DNA from: Monodelphis domestica
Lineage: Eukaryota > Chordata > Mammalia > Didelphimorphia > Didelphidae
Reading direction: 5' to 3'
Assembly (NCBI RefSeq): GCF_027887165.1
Contig: NC_077228.1
Coordinates: forward strand, 103,197,206-103,261,205
DNA: 64,000 bases
Positions 35,830-47,839 of this stretch are shown in pieces (positions within the stretch are counted from its first letter, which is position 1; each line of letters opens with the position of its first letter). The translations under genes were made by a program, and so were the position numbers. The notes under the pieces were generated by a model. The model was not told the origin of the DNA. It made no database searches and saw only the letters and a list, made by a program, of their open reading frames with translations.

Positions 35830-36248
35830 GCCAGACATGTTAAATCTCTGAAGACACCTGAATGAGGTTAACAAGCTGGTCTCCCAAAGAATCAAAGGGG
35901 GGAATTGTATGAAGGGAACTCCCCTCCCAGGATCACCCATTTGGGTCTGGCCTGCTTCCTTGTGCTCCAGTGTGGGTCACAGAAGAGTGACCTAGGCACA
36001 TTGATCAAGTTAGGATCTGGGGGCAAAGGAGAAGATATAAAAGAGGGTTACCAGGAAGTGGTTTCTCTCTATTCCCTTTGATGTGGCAGTGAAAGGATGT
36101 GGGCTTAGATAGAGAGCCATGAGAGGAGTGCTCACATGGCTAGTTTGAGAATAGGCTTCAATCACTCTCTGTCTGTATTATTCAAGTAAGTATTAACAAA
36201 CTATGGAAATCAAAGACAGGAGTTTTAATTTAGCTTTAATACTAAACA
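35830..36248 (+). repeat. Endogenous retrovirus 3' end, plus strand (inverted-pair right arm)
   Basis: Internal stub, then polypurine tract aaaggggggaa (35894-35904), then an LTR starting TGTATGAAGGGAAC at 35906 and ending near CTAAACA at 36248 (about 343 bp). TATAAAAG sits at 36036-36043. The polyadenylation signal is degraded (AACAAA where the left arm has AATAAA). The tract-plus-TG junction is the diagnostic feature of a retroviral 3' LTR. Confidence 0.78.
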
Positions 36249-36414
36249 ACCACATAACTCAATTACACAAAAGTCTTTGTCAGAGTGACCTCAGGGATCA
36301 ATCACTGCTGTGATTATGTCAAGGCAGGCTCATCCTGGAGCAGATAAAGCATAAATCAGGTTGATGTGAGCTTTAGGTATGTTTTAGCAGTTGCCCTCTT
36401 TGTATTTGAATATG

Positions 36415-36417
<3 letters not shown>

Positions 36418-36474
<57 letters not shown>
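36418..36474. repeat. (TA)n microsatellite
   Basis: About 57 bp perfect TA run. Confidence 0.97.
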
Positions 36475-36477
<3 letters not shown>

Positions 36478-36589
36478 TGTCCACCAACACTGTTGAAACT
36501 TCCTTGGGACATACACAATAAGCCTCATCAACAAACAAATATATGCCACACGGGGCAGAATTTTCTGGCATTAAAAATATTGTGCATTT

Positions 36590-36800
36590 GATAAATAAGA
36601 GTCAATATTTATATGGTCCTGTAAGATTTACAAAGCTCTTTTTAGACACTATTTCACTTCATCCTTGTGTTTTATTATCTATTTTTTTAGTTCCATTGTT
36701 ATATCCATTTTACAGATGAAGAAACCAAGACTAAGACTTTTCCAGTGCTACACAGTAACTGAGTGGTGTACAACTTGAATCTGACTCAAAGCTGAGCATT
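36590..36800 (-). repeat. CORE-SINE (MIR/THER-like), minus strand
   Basis: Antisense pattern: 'aagatttacaaagctctttt', 'ccattttacagatgaagaaa', then head-proximal text. Confidence 0.6.
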
Positions 36801-37490
36801 CTGTTCCTGATCTTGTGTTCCTCCATTACACCTTCAGTGTGGGTGCCCTACCTCCAGACATGGCGCTTTCCCAAAACCATTCCAAGAATATATTCATACA
36901 TCCTGTTCTTTAAAAAACTTTCTGAAAACATCGTGAGACCAGGGAGGACTTTCCCATGGAGAGATGAACTGATCCTTTCCTTCTCAGATCTTGTTTTCAA
37001 GGTCTAGACTTTAAACAAATCTAAAACAGATGTTCTTAGTGTCAAGTTAAAAAGACAGACTTTAGGCTCTTTTATGCCTTTTTTGTCCAGAATGTTAGGA
37101 GGAATGTTGTTTTGGAATAAGGCTGGGAAACAAATATTCTGTCTTCTTGCCCTGCCATGTTGGGGCACAGTTTTACCTTTTGTAAGTTGTGGAGTATAGA
37201 GCAGTTTCTAGGTCACCCACTTTCCCCCTAGTAATGAAAAAGTGAGTGGGGCAAGCATTCAGCTGTGAAGTTTGCTGTGCTATTTCTTGGGAAAACCTTG
37301 GAACTCTGAGAAAATGGAATCTAAATCAGAATCCACGGATAGAATCTTTCAATTTAGGACCTTTCTGCTTCTCTAAGGAAAAATGAGTTTTATATTCTGA
37401 CAGTTTTGTTAATAAGATTTAAACAGCAGATTTTTCCATAAGAGCTCCAAACATTTCCTTCAATTTTCCTACATCTCTTCTATTTCTCTC
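36801..37490. other. Unannotated stretch
   Basis: No gene or repeat was recognised. Confidence 0.4.
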
Positions 37491-37494
37491 TTTT

Positions 37495-37871
37495 GCTTCC
37501 CTTCCCTACCCTTCCCTTTCCTTTTATTTTTCTCTTCCTCCCTCCCTTCCGCCCTCCCTTCCTCCTTCCCTTCCTCCCTCCTTCTCTCCCTCCCTCCCTT
37601 CCTTCTATCCTCCCTCCCTCCCTTTCTTCCTTCTGTCCTCCCTCCCTCCCTCCCTCCTTCCTTCCTTCCTTCCTTCCTTCCTTCCTTCCTTCCTTCCTTC
37701 CTTCCTTCCTTCCTGCCTTCCTTCCTTCCTTCCTTCCTTCCTTCCTTCCTTCCTTCCTTCCTTCCTTCCTTCCTTCCTTCCTTCCTTCCTTCCTTCCTTC
37801 CTTCCTTCCTTCCTTCCTGCCTTCCTTCCTTCCTTCCTTCCTTCCTTCCTTCCTTCCTTCCTTCCTTCCTC
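37495..37871. repeat. (CCTT)n microsatellite, about 375 bp
   Basis: Starts as irregular cccttcc text and becomes nearly pure (CCTT)n from about 37650. Two identical T-to-G variants (tcctgcctt) at 37715 and 37819 lie 104 bp, or 26 units, apart. The array abuts the 3' end of the minus-strand SINE-A at 37872. Confidence 0.96.
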
Positions 37872-38062
37872 CTTATTTTTTTAAACCTTTACCTTCTATC
37901 TTAGTATCAATATTAAGACAGAATTGTGGCAAAGACTAGACAATTTGGTGTTAAATTATTTACCCAGAGTCACACAGCTAGGAAGTATTTGAGGCCATAT
38001 TTTACCTCAGATTCTCCTGACTCCAGACCTGGTGCTCTAACCACTGTGTTACCTGGCTGTCC
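37872..38062 (-). repeat. SINE-A, minus strand
   Basis: Tail complement (tttttttaaacctttacc) touches the (CCTT)n array. Body diverged, with a small deletion after 'gtatcaatatta'. Confidence 0.83.
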
Positions 38063-38079
38063 CAGGATACATTTCTAAC

Positions 38080-38260
38080 ACAGCTTTCCAAAAGTGGAAT
38101 AGGCTGCCTCAGGAAGTAGTGAATTCCTCATCAATGCACATCTTCAAACAGATGTTATATATCTGAAATATGGTAGAAGGGATTCTTGCTCAGTCCTATG
38201 TTGAACCCAATGGTATCTTTCAACTTTCAGAGTCTACGTGTGATTTTGACTAGTTGTGGA
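38080..38260 (+). repeat. L3/CR1-clade LINE 3' end
   Basis: Shows the typical phrase 'ggaataggctgcctcaggaa', then 'gtagaagggattcttgctc' and 'ctttcaactttcagagtcta' in order. Confidence 0.65.
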
Positions 38261-38337
38261 ACCCCATGGCAGGGGAGTCATGGTAATTCCTAGTTATTGG
38301 ACTAAGCTAGGAAAGCCACATATTTTTCTAATCAATT

Positions 38338-38890
38338 AGATTTTTTTTTTCAGTTAATAAGAATTGATTTTCCCTACCTTGCATCTGCTCTGAAAAAGCA
38401 AGAAAAACAGAATCCTTGCAACAAATATGCACCATCAAGCAAAACAACTCCCACATTGGTCATATCTAAAAATGCATGTCTCATGCTGCATCAATTCTTC
38501 TAGCATTCTTCATCAGGGATCTTCTGGAGCTGGAGTCAGTTATTGCGTTGACCAGAGCTCTTTCAAAGTGGTTCATTTGTACAGTGTTGTAATAGTATGA
38601 TTTGTTTTTCTTCTGTGGTTCACTTCATTCTATATGATTCCTACAAAACCCTCCCAGGTTCCTTTGTAACAACCTCTTACATCACTTGGTAAAGCGCAAC
38701 AGTGTTCAAATGATATGCAAGTGCCATAATTTTGTTCAGCTCTTCCCTAACTGATGGGTACCAGCGCAGCTTCCATTTCTTTGCCATCCCAGAAAGAACT
38801 GTTATGAATGTCTTCATACATACGAGTTCTTTTTATTCTTTCTTTGCCCTCTTTGGGAGTATATTCTGATTTATTATAGGTAGACATTAT
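38338..38890 (-). repeat. Old L1 fragment
   Basis: 3' UTR-like start and the ORF2 C-terminal block ('gttcagctcttccctaactg') of an older L1 subfamily, minus strand. Confidence 0.65.
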
Positions 38891-39003
38891 GGAGAAGATA
38901 GGATTTAAAAAACCATTTAGAGGAATGGTTCTGTGGGTAGGGGAGAAGCTAGAACCTTTGGAGAAATTACAAAGGTAGGAGTGGGACTAATGAACAAATA
39001 GGA

Positions 39004-39208
39004 TCTTAAAAAAACCCCTTACCTTCCATCTTGGATTTAATACTAGGTATTAGTTCCAAGGCAGAAGAGTAGTAAGGGCTAGGCAAAGGGAGTTAAGTGA
39101 GTTGCCCAGGGTCACATAGTTAGGAAGTGTCTGAGATCAGATTTGAACCCAGGACCTCCCCCCCTAAAGATCTGACACTCTATCCACTGAGCCATCTCAC
39201 TGCCCTCT
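39004..39208 (-). repeat. SINE-A, minus strand
   Basis: Full-length, with seven A before the tail complement and a run of C in the head-side arm. Confidence 0.88.
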
Positions 39209-39444
39209 AGGAGTTTAGTTTCACGAACTTTCTTTTCTAGGATTTCAGTATTTGTGGCTACTGAGGAGGCAGTGACACTAACATCAATGGTTGTATCTCC
39301 ACAAGGGTTAATTCTTTGGATTATGGCTACAAGAACTGGACTGGAAACAGGGTAAGTGGTCCAGGCAATTCTGTTGTGGCTGGGGTTCTAGGACCCAGGG
39401 AGCTGGGCTGTCTTCATCCAGATCTTCAGAGTGTTAGAGGGTTG

Positions 39445-39700
39445 ACTTGTGGGGCCAGTTGGTGCAATGGCTAAAGTGTTAAAGGTGAAGTCAGGAAGGT
39501 CTGAGTTTGAATCATGCCTTAGATCCTTACTAACTTAATGACCCTTGAAAAGTCACTTAAATGCTCTTGGCCTTACTTAGTTCATCTGTGAAATGGGGCA
39601 AAACAGTAGCACCTACTTCACAGAGTCATTGTGAAGATCATATGAGATAATATATGGAAAGCACTCTGCCAACCTTAAAGCGTTCTACAAGTGGTAGTTT
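39445..39700 (+). repeat. CORE-SINE (Mar1/THER-like), plus strand
   Basis: Head 'ggggccagttggtgcaatgg', B-box-like 'gagtttgaatcatgcc', and the 3' part 'aaatggggcaaaacagtag' through 'ggaaagcactctgccaacct'. Confidence 0.65.
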
Positions 39701-40199
39701 TATGATGTCTTATAACAGCAACAGCAGCAAACAGAAACAACAACTTCAGAGGCTCATGAGATCCTTTACTGAAAACATTTTCCAAGCCTTCAAGCATTTG
39801 AAAAATATTTGCTATTATTATCCTGGTCACCCAGGAATGATGACTTACATTTAGATAGTGGTTCAAGTTGTGGAAGGTTTCATTATTTTTCCTCTACCAA
39901 CTTTAGCCAAGCATCCAGTTAATCACATAATGCTAACATTCATTTTCCTGCTTCCCCTTCACTTCTCTCTTATTTCTTCTTCCTCTTTCCCAGTCTTTCT
40001 CCTTCTCACCAGAGTATTAGAGAATCTTTATTTAGTATTAGACAACATTTATTTATAATAAATAAATCTTTATTTATTAGAGAATGTTTATTAGAGAATC
40101 TATTATTGCCTATATAGACACTGTGTTTGGGGGCTAGGGCTACAAAGTCAACGTTTTTAAAATGTTCTCTACCCTTGAGTGGTTTGCATTTTGGAGAGA
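39701..40199. other. Unannotated stretch
   Basis: AT-rich. Contains a local 'agaatcttta/agaatgttta ... tttattagagaat' repetition near 40018-40105. No gene. Confidence 0.4.
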
Positions 40200-40470
40200 A
40201 TAATATCCATAATATCTATTGGGCTTGGAGTCAGGAAGATCTGATTCTTCCTGCCTCTAGATACTTCCTAGCTGTGTGATCTTGGACAAGTCACTTAACT
40301 ACTCCATGACTCAGTTTTCTTCCTAGTAAAATGGGGATAATATTAGTATCTATTTCCCAGGGCCATTTGAGGGCCAAATGCCACATAATGTTGGTAAAGT
40401 GTTTTGAAGACTTTAAAGCACTATATAAATGCTAACTATTTTAATCTGTTATTATTGTTATTATCATTAC
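40200..40470 (+). repeat. CORE-SINE (Mar1/THER-like), plus strand
   Basis: Long copy: 'gggcttggagtcaggaagat', 'cttggacaagtcacttaact', 'aaaatggggataatattagt' and 'aagcactatataaatgctaa'. Confidence 0.75.
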
Positions 40471-40474
40471 CATT

Positions 40475-40665
40475 ATAGGATCATAGAATGTGGACCTGGA
40501 AGGGACACTAGAGATTATTTAATCTACCTCCCTCATTTTATAGTTGAAGAGACTGAGGCCAGTGGAGAAGTTCCATGTCCAAGGTCACACAAGGAATAAA
40601 AAGCGGAATCAAGGATTCTCACCATAAGTCCCAATTCTTTCCCCATTATATTGCATTGGCTTCTG
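40475..40665 (+). repeat. Ancient MIR/THER-like repeat
   Basis: Same pattern as 3150-3310: 'gacctggaagggacactaga', 'cattttatagttgaagagac', 'ccaaggtcacacaagg'. Confidence 0.5.
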
Positions 40666-41469
40666 AAGGTCTCTCTGGGGCTCTGTGCCATTTAGGTATC
40701 TTTATACTATCATCCCACTAAGAACCAACAAATAAGAGACATTAAACATGCCAGGTAAGTTGGTCCACAAGGCTTTCTCCATTTTACTTGTTCTCCTTTA
40801 TTTGCGTTTGGGGGGCTAGGACCTGTTGGGTGATCGATCTTGGAGATGTTTTGCTAATGTTCCTGGACCTCCTGCTCCTTATTTCTAGACCTGACTGGAC
40901 AGATCTGGCTCCCTACTCTGGTCTTAAGGTTTCATGTAGTTCCTGCTCCCTGTAAGCAATCCTCAAAGAGATTTATGCCTCTGCTGGCACCTTAGCCAGC
41001 CAGACACATCTCATACAATCTGAGCATTCCAGTTTTTCTCAAGGCCGCCATGGAGGAGTGACGTAAGGCTCTAAACAGAGAAATATTGGGGAGGTGGGAA
41101 GAATTTATACTTAGAGGACACTCTTTAGAGGTCACTTGGATTTTCCCTTGCTCAAGAGTTCATCTAGTAGTCCACACTGCTCGGTGTCTGCCTCGGCTAT
41201 AAAGTATATGCAACCTTGGAGATATTCTCAGAGAACCAAGGTGCATCTGCCCAGTCTCTTTGCCCCCCTCAACCTCAAATGCTTTGTCCTTGGGCCCCCT
41301 TCCCACTATACACTAGAAAGTCTTGTCTCTACTTTCCATAACAGTGTGATGGTCTCTGGAATAGAATACAAAGAGCTAATACAATGTGACTTAATAGTAT
41401 GGGTAGAGTGTTAGGATTTTCTCATTTGAGGTCTCTCACCATTTTCCTAAATCTATGATTCTATCATCC
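40666..41469. other. Unannotated, apparently unique stretch
   Basis: No gene or repeat recognised. Confidence 0.4.
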
Positions 41470-41760
41470 TGACACAACCTTGGGAAGTAGGTGGTATAAA
41501 TATTACCGTGTCTCTAGACAATGGAGATTCAAAGTAGTGGAGTCTTACCCAAGCTCCCATGGGCAGTAGACAGGCAGAATTAGAGCTTAAATCCAGGCTA
41601 TGAAAGATGAACAAAGTTAGGAGAAGAGCTTCAAAGAGCTAGAAGAGATGCTAGAATTTATCTAGTTCAACTCTTTAATTTTACAGATTAGGAAATTAAG
41701 GCTTAGAAGGGTAAGTGATTTGCCTAAGAAGCAAAGTCAGGATTTGAACAAATGTCCTCA
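41470..41760. repeat. MIR-like fragments
   Basis: 41480-41595 reads as antisense MIR-like core text. 41605-41760 reads as the same ancient family as 40475, in plus orientation. Both are diverged. Confidence 0.45.
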
Positions 41761-41785
41761 GACCTTTTAAAAACCAGATAGTTCA

Positions 41786-41786
<1 letters not shown>

Positions 41787-41825
<39 letters not shown>
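41787..41825. repeat. (TA)n microsatellite
   Basis: About 39 bp TA run directly upstream of the head of a plus-strand SINE-A. Unlike the other TA arrays, it lies at a SINE 5' end. Confidence 0.95.
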
Positions 41826-41828
<3 letters not shown>

Positions 41829-41837
41829 TATATAAAA

Positions 41838-42050
41838 GAGGGCAGCTAAATGGCTCAGTGGATAGAGAATCAGGCCTAGACATGGGAGGTCCTTGGTTTC
41901 AATATGGCCTCAGACATTTCCTAGTTTTATGACCCTGGGCAAGTCATTTAATTCCCATTGTCTAGCCCTTACTGTTCTTCTGCCTGGGAAGCGATATACT
42001 GTATTGATTCTAAGAAGGAAGGTAATAGTTTTAAAAACAAGAGAGAGAAA
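41838..42050 (+). repeat. SINE-A, plus strand
   Basis: Head 'gagggcagctaaatggctca', B-box region, core, and a tail that grades into gagagaaagaaagg. Confidence 0.87.
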
Positions 42051-42174
42051 GAAAGGTAATGCCACATGCAATGGAAGCTAGATGAAATTCTAATCTTAGG
42101 ACATTAATTTTTCCTCAATCCCTATGGTTTGTGCTGTGTATATAAGTGTGTTATGGTGGAAAGTAGAATCTTCT

Positions 42175-42345
42175 TTGTTTCTTTGTTTCTCCTCCTCCTT
42201 CTCCTCCTCTTCCTTCTTTTCCTCCTCCTCCTCCTCTTTCTCCTCCTCCTCCTCCTCCTTCTCCTCTTCTTTTCTATTGTCCTATTTCTTTTCTTCTCCC
42301 CTCTTCTTCATGACTTCTCTCTTCCTAGATATCATTAATTTTTAC
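42175..42345. repeat. (TCC)n-type trinucleotide microsatellite
   Basis: Pyrimidine tract of ctc, ttc and cct triplets, purest at 42190-42270. Leucine/serine frames across it are artefacts. Confidence 0.92.
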
Positions 42346-42539
42346 TCTCTCTTGCTCCATCTTCTTCTTTTTTTTCCATCTCACCTTTCTCATCCTTTCT
42401 CCTAAACTCCAGGAATCATAGGATTGTAGATTCAGAGCCAGAATTTGAACCTAAACCCTTGATTCAAAACTAAGGGTTCTTTTTGCTACCCTTTGGATGT
42501 CCTCTAGGAATCAAACTAAATGTGCTCTACATTATATTT

Positions 42540-43070
42540 GTTTAAAATAACTGCAGACAGAATAAAATATGTAGGAGTATATCTGCCAAAACTATCCCTA
42601 AAAATGTAAGAACATAACTATAAAACACTTTTTGGAGAAATATTAGTTGTTCTTGGATGGATAGAGCAATATAATTAAAATTACAACCCTACCTAAACTA
42701 ATCTACTTAATTCAATGCCATACCAATTAAATCTCTAAAAATTATTTTATTAAACTAGAAAATATAATAAAATTCATTTGAAGAAAACAAAAGATCAAGA
42801 ATGTCAAAGGAATTAATGAAAAAATATAAAGGAAGGAGGTTTTGCAGTACCAGATTTTGAGCTACATTATAAAGCAGTTATCAAAACTATCTGGTACTAA
42901 GAAATAGAAAAACCTGATCAGTGGAACAGAACAGAACAGACATATAACAAATAGATGTAAAATATTATAAAAACCTTGTGTTTGACAAAAGCAAAGATCC
43001 AAATCTAGGGGACAAGAATGAATTATTTGGTAAAAATTGTTAGGAAAACTGGAAGTCTGGCATAACCATT
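42540..43070 (+). repeat. L1 ORF2 fragment, plus strand
   Basis: Corresponds to the sense strand of the ORF2 region C-terminal to the RT (complement of about 17080-17690). It contains 'aaaggaaggaggttttgcag' and the 'atcagtggaacagaacag' block. Stops in all frames. Confidence 0.75.
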
Positions 43071-43077
43071 TAATGCC

Positions 43078-43330
43078 CCCAAGTGGTACAATGCATAGAG
43101 CACTGCACCTTGAGTCAGGAAGACTAGTCTTCTTGAGTTCAAATATGGCCTCAGACATTTACTAGCTGACAAATATGGCCCCAGACATCCATAACTTTGT
43201 TTGTCTCAGTTTCCTCATTGGTGAAATGAAGTGGAGAAGGAAATGGCAAACCACTTCAGTATCTCTACCAAGAAAACCCCTAATGGGGTTATGAAGAATT
43301 GGACATGACTGAAAATGACTGAACAAAAAT
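43078..43330 (+). repeat. SINE-B (Mar1-like), plus strand
   Basis: Near-complete, with a short internal repetition (caaatatggcc twice, 43140-43181). Ends 'gacatgactgaaaatgactg' plus an A-rich tail. Confidence 0.87.
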
Positions 43331-43339
43331 ACTGTGACT

Positions 43340-43950
43340 CCCACCTATCCTTCCGTACTACTCTTCCTTCATGATTCCTAGATTCCAGAGTGAGTGCTTC
43401 TCAGATTCAACAATACATCTTTTGCCTCCATGTAACTGCACACACTATCCTGCCATGCCTGCAATATGGTCTCTTTTTATCTCAGAATCCTTGCCTGGGT
43501 TTCATCTGATCCACAAAAGCTTCCCAAACCTACTTTGTTGTTATGCTCTCTCTCATTCAATTTTCTCTGTACCTTTCCGTCAGAGCTGTGTTGAGGCCAG
43601 CTTATAAAGACTTTGCTAATGTTAAATTTTCAATGAAAGCATTTGGATCTTTGAAACTTGCAAATGCTACAATCAGGGCTTGATTTGTTATTTTGTTAAT
43701 TGTCTTGTTTTAATAGAAAGTTTGAGAAAATGTCAAAAATGCAGATTAAATTAAAAGTTTGCTGTGTGTACATTTTCCCCTACTGAATTGTCAAGTTTCT
43801 ATATGCCCATGTCTCCTTGTGCCCATGATATAACTCTCTGAGAATAAGTGAGCTTAGTGAGACCAGGGGTCCTCTGTTTATACTTTTGTAACTTCAGCTC
43901 CTTACAGAATACCTTGGACATAGTAGGTACTCCGCTGAATACCTACTTTT
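43340..43950 (+). repeat. L2 LINE fragments
   Basis: 43340-43590 is L2-like body. 43755-43950 has the 3' terminal text 'acagaataccttggacatag'. The segment 43591-43750 between them is unassigned AT-rich DNA. Confidence 0.5.
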
Positions 43951-44984
43951 CCTCTTGCTCCTTTCCCAGCTTTCTCCTTGTACCCCTTTTTACTGGCTAT
44001 GACCAGGAACTAGCTTTAACCTTGATAGAATGAGTGTACAAAGAATCAGGATGAAGGAGATAGAGGTGAGAAGAGGTAGCAGCAGAGATGAGAAGGTGAA
44101 GGAACACAGAACAAAAAATTCACTAAGAAGATGCGCATAGTATGACCTCTAGAGTTTACTTTGAACCCTCTGACTGGCTTATGCTTTGCTAAGATCACTT
44201 TAGGGTTCCCAAAGATTCATGTCGGCAGAAAAGCTTGAATAAAGTTGATGTAAACTCAAGCCACATTGAAATGAAATACAGTTCACTGGTTCAGACCAGG
44301 ATGGCATAAACAACACTTAAGTTATGGTTCTGACAAATACTACAGAATGTGCCAAATGGATGGTTTTAGGGGTCCAAGGAGAGCTTGTTCAAAGTCCTTC
44401 CCCCTTGTTAGTCTCTGCTTTTTTCAGTTAATTCTGGGAAATGCTGTTAGAAAAATCCAGGAGCCCAAGACAGCTAGTGGGGAGACAGAGATGGTGAGCT
44501 GTATCCCCAGGGGTTCACCTGCCAGCCCTTGGATATCAGATCTTTGCTTTCTAGAGATTGACAAGAGTCATCTGGATCTAATTAATGCCCAGAGGAAAAG
44601 GAATTTTCTATCCATCATCTTTGTTGCCATGACTTATTGGTTCCCATGGGAAATTTCACCATCAACAACTGGACACCTCCCACCAGCCTGTGGGTTCCCA
44701 TTCCCTTAAGACAAAGAGTCAAGAGATCAGAATTCTAGTCCTGATCTTACCATATAGTAGAGGTCCAAGGTTAGGGAATATGACTTTTGGAGTTGGATCT
44801 CCTTCCATTTTCAGAAAGAACAACAGTGTCCCGTATTTCAGGCTCTTTCAACTGACCAACTACTGTGAGCAAAACAGACTCTCCATCTATTCTAGTATAT
44901 CTAAGTACTGTTATCTTATATTACACATTTTATTATAATACGTTGTTTTTCAGTCCTCTCTGACTCTTTGTGGCTAGCTAATGA
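43951..44984. other. Unannotated, apparently unique stretch
   Basis: About 1 kb without recognised repeats. The 120-codon plus frame at 44347-44709 has no known motif and no supporting splice or start context. Confidence 0.4.
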
Positions 44985-45198
44985 TACTAGAAAACATTTA
45001 GATGGCACCTTTAGACTTGCAAAACACTTTACAGGTTATCTTATTTGATTGATGAGCCCACCTCATGAATAAAGTAAGCACTGTTAATGTCCTGATTTTG
45101 CTCATTAGTGAAGTTAAATGACTTGCGCAGGGTCACACAACATAAACTCAGGTCTTCCTGACTTCAAGTCCAACATTCTTTTCCTAGATCCACCTAGC
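44985..45198 (-). repeat. CORE-SINE (Mar1/THER-like), minus strand
   Basis: 'cttgcaaaacactttacagg', 'aatgacttgcgcagggtcac', 'tcttcctgacttcaagtcc' in antisense order. Confidence 0.75.
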
Positions 45199-46204
45199 AG
45201 ACTGGGACTGTTTTTAAAGCAAATATGATAATATGTATTTCCAAATAAGTCTTATCCCTTTCCAGTAACCTCAGTGGTGATGCTGTTGGTCTACATTTTT
45301 TGGATCTTTTCTATTGGAATTTCCCAAGGCATTTTCTTTTGAATTCTCTCACTGGTGTCAAAGGTTTGGGCTTTTTGAAGTTATTTTGAGTTTCAGACCA
45401 GTCACTAATCAAGAAGGAGGAATAAGTGATCAAAGTGAGTGATGACAGTGTTGAGGGTCCAAGGAATAAGGTGGGATGAGCCCAATTTTCTATCTCCTGG
45501 TTAACCAGCTATTTTGAATTTTTTGGCATCCTAGAGACCAACTGCATGACCTTCTTGAAGCTTGATGATCAAAAGCTGAATCGATGACCTGGTTTAACTA
45601 GAATAAGGCATTACTATAGAACTAATCCTTACTTTTTTGCTTTGAGGCTCTGGAGTTCTGGAGGATAATCACCTTTTCAAATGCCAGTTACTGGAAGCTT
45701 ATTTCCTTTTGATGTTCTAGCAATTGGTTTAGGGGTGCTCAATTGGCTTTAGCATTTGATCTGATTTTAGGATCTTATATCCCAAGCTCAAATGCTGATA
45801 CTATTGTTGTTCTACTATAAATCAAGAGAAATTGGTTTGACTTTTCTTCCAAAGAGAATAAATTTTCAACTGCATCCTGGAGTTGGGAAAGTGGATGCTT
45901 CTGAGTGCTTTAGCTAGCTACCTAGGAACTGTGTACTAGATTTGCACATACTTTTGGAAGTGGGATAAAGAAAGTTTGGGCTCTAAATCCAAATGCTGGA
46001 CCCTTGGCTGGCAGCCCCAAATTGAACAGGAAATTATCCAGTATATTTCTAACAGCCTCACCAATGGCTTGCTCTGCAGACTTTCTGGCTAAGTACTTTC
46101 TTTTTCCCAATATCCATTTGACATTCTCCCTCCTTCCCATACTTTCCTCCCATAATTATAATTCATGGAGTAGTAACTTTCACTTTTTCAGAGGGGAAAA
46201 TCAC
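45199..46204. other. Unannotated, apparently unique stretch
   Basis: No gene or repeat recognised over about 1 kb. Confidence 0.4.
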
Positions 46205-46534
<330 letters not shown>

Positions 46535-46539
46535 TTTAA

Positions 46540-46665
46540 AGACAGTAGGGCAAGGATTAGGCAGTTGAGGTTAAGGGACTTGCCCAGGGTCACACATTTA
46601 GAAAATGTCTGAAACCATATTTGAACTCAAGTCCTCCTGCTTCTTCTCAACCCCATCATGCCATT
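46540..46665 (-). repeat. SINE-A, minus strand, partial
   Basis: Lacks the tail-proximal 60 bp. Core 'ggacttgcccagggtcacac' present. Confidence 0.75.
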
Positions 46666-47264
46666 TTTTGTACCTCTCTTAAGAGTTTGTACTAAGAACT
46701 TGAATCATTTTCTCTATGTTCAGTATTGTTTGTTTGCCCTGATCCAACCATCTGCCTAGGAGCACTTGGAGGTCAGGAATTATCTCCTTCCTTTTGATTT
46801 CTCCATTTTCCACCTCAGTACTAGGTCCCATATGAGATGATGGATTTATTTGTTCTCTATAGTTGGACTTTCCTAAAAGGGCCAGACTCTGGAATGGAGG
46901 TATAGAAGAGCTGCCCAACTAGCCTGAGGCTGAGCTCCCTCCCTATCCTTCATTCCTAGCAGCTGGTCTGTGGGCACCCTGCTTTGGTATTTTGTTCCAG
47001 GGCCAAAGCCCCTAGCTGGGGATGGAGTTTCAGCTTGATCTTTACCGGGAGGCTCAGTATGGCTGGGCTGCTGGGAATTTGGGGACATCTTTGCCAGAGA
47101 GAGGACAAATGATCTCAGGGGAGGCGCCACATGGCCATATGAGCTAGAGGCTGGGATGCAGAGTCCCATGATTAGATCTTCTGGGTCCTATTCTCAGCAC
47201 AGGAGTCAGATTATAGGTTGGCTTGGGGAAAGACTTGTGACCAATCTGGTCCTCAATTTCTTTA
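46666..47264. other. Unannotated, apparently unique stretch
   Basis: GC-richer than its surroundings. No motif recognised. Confidence 0.4.
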
Positions 47265-47600
47265 TCAAAGAAATCAGTCCACAATTATTGGCCTCTCCCT
47301 ATGTGCAGAGTCCTATACTGAGGGAAACGATAGAGTTTGGGTGGGGAAAATGTGTAGAAAAAGGAGAAGACATAACCTCTGCTGTCAGGGAGTTCCTAGT
47401 CTGATAGAGGAGACAGAATACAGACACATATGTTCACATAGACAAATACAATCTTAATTATAATCGTATAAGTAATATGCAGGAATGCTGAGGAAAGCTA
47501 CACAGAGCAATTGGAACTAGATTCTCTATGTCTGGGAAAGTTTTCTGAAGGAAAAGGTTTAGTATAGAGGAAGGGGAGTGACTTATAGATGAAGAATTTG
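47265..47600 (-). repeat. L2 LINE 3' region, minus strand
   Basis: Antisense L2: 'ccctatgtgcagagtcctat', 'ctgctgtcagggagttccta', then body. It is the only clearly minus-strand L2 in the window. Confidence 0.6.
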
Positions 47601-47617
47601 GAGAATCGTAAAGAAAG

Positions 47618-47815
47618 GGAGCATGATATCATTGAAAACACACTGATATAGGAGTCAAATGACCTGGGCTATATAGCCCTGGCTCTGCAACTAATTAGCT
47701 GCGTGGTTTTGGACAAATCATTTACCCTGTAGGAATCTTAACTTCATCATCTAAGATTAGTAAGGTAGACCAATTGATCTCTAAGTTCTCTTCTATGCTT
47801 AACATTTTGTGGTCT
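47618..47815 (+). repeat. MIR-like SINE, plus strand
   Basis: 'aggagtcaaatgacctgggc', 'cctggctctgcaactaatta', 'ggacaaatcatttaccctgt' match the MIR order. Confidence 0.65.
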
Positions 47816-47839
47816 GAGTGGGAGCAGATAAGGTTCAGA

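Noticed and set aside
34745..36248. Inverted repeats as the ends of a DNA transposon
   Set aside because: Each arm has a polypurine tract followed by TG and TATA in LTR order, and the arms point outward as retroviral 3' ends. No transposase is present.
37493..37939. 148-codon proline/serine/phenylalanine-rich frame
   Set aside because: Translation of the (CCTT)n array.
44347..44709. 120-codon open frame as a gene
   Set aside because: No recognisable motif, no splice or promoter context, and its length is compatible with chance.
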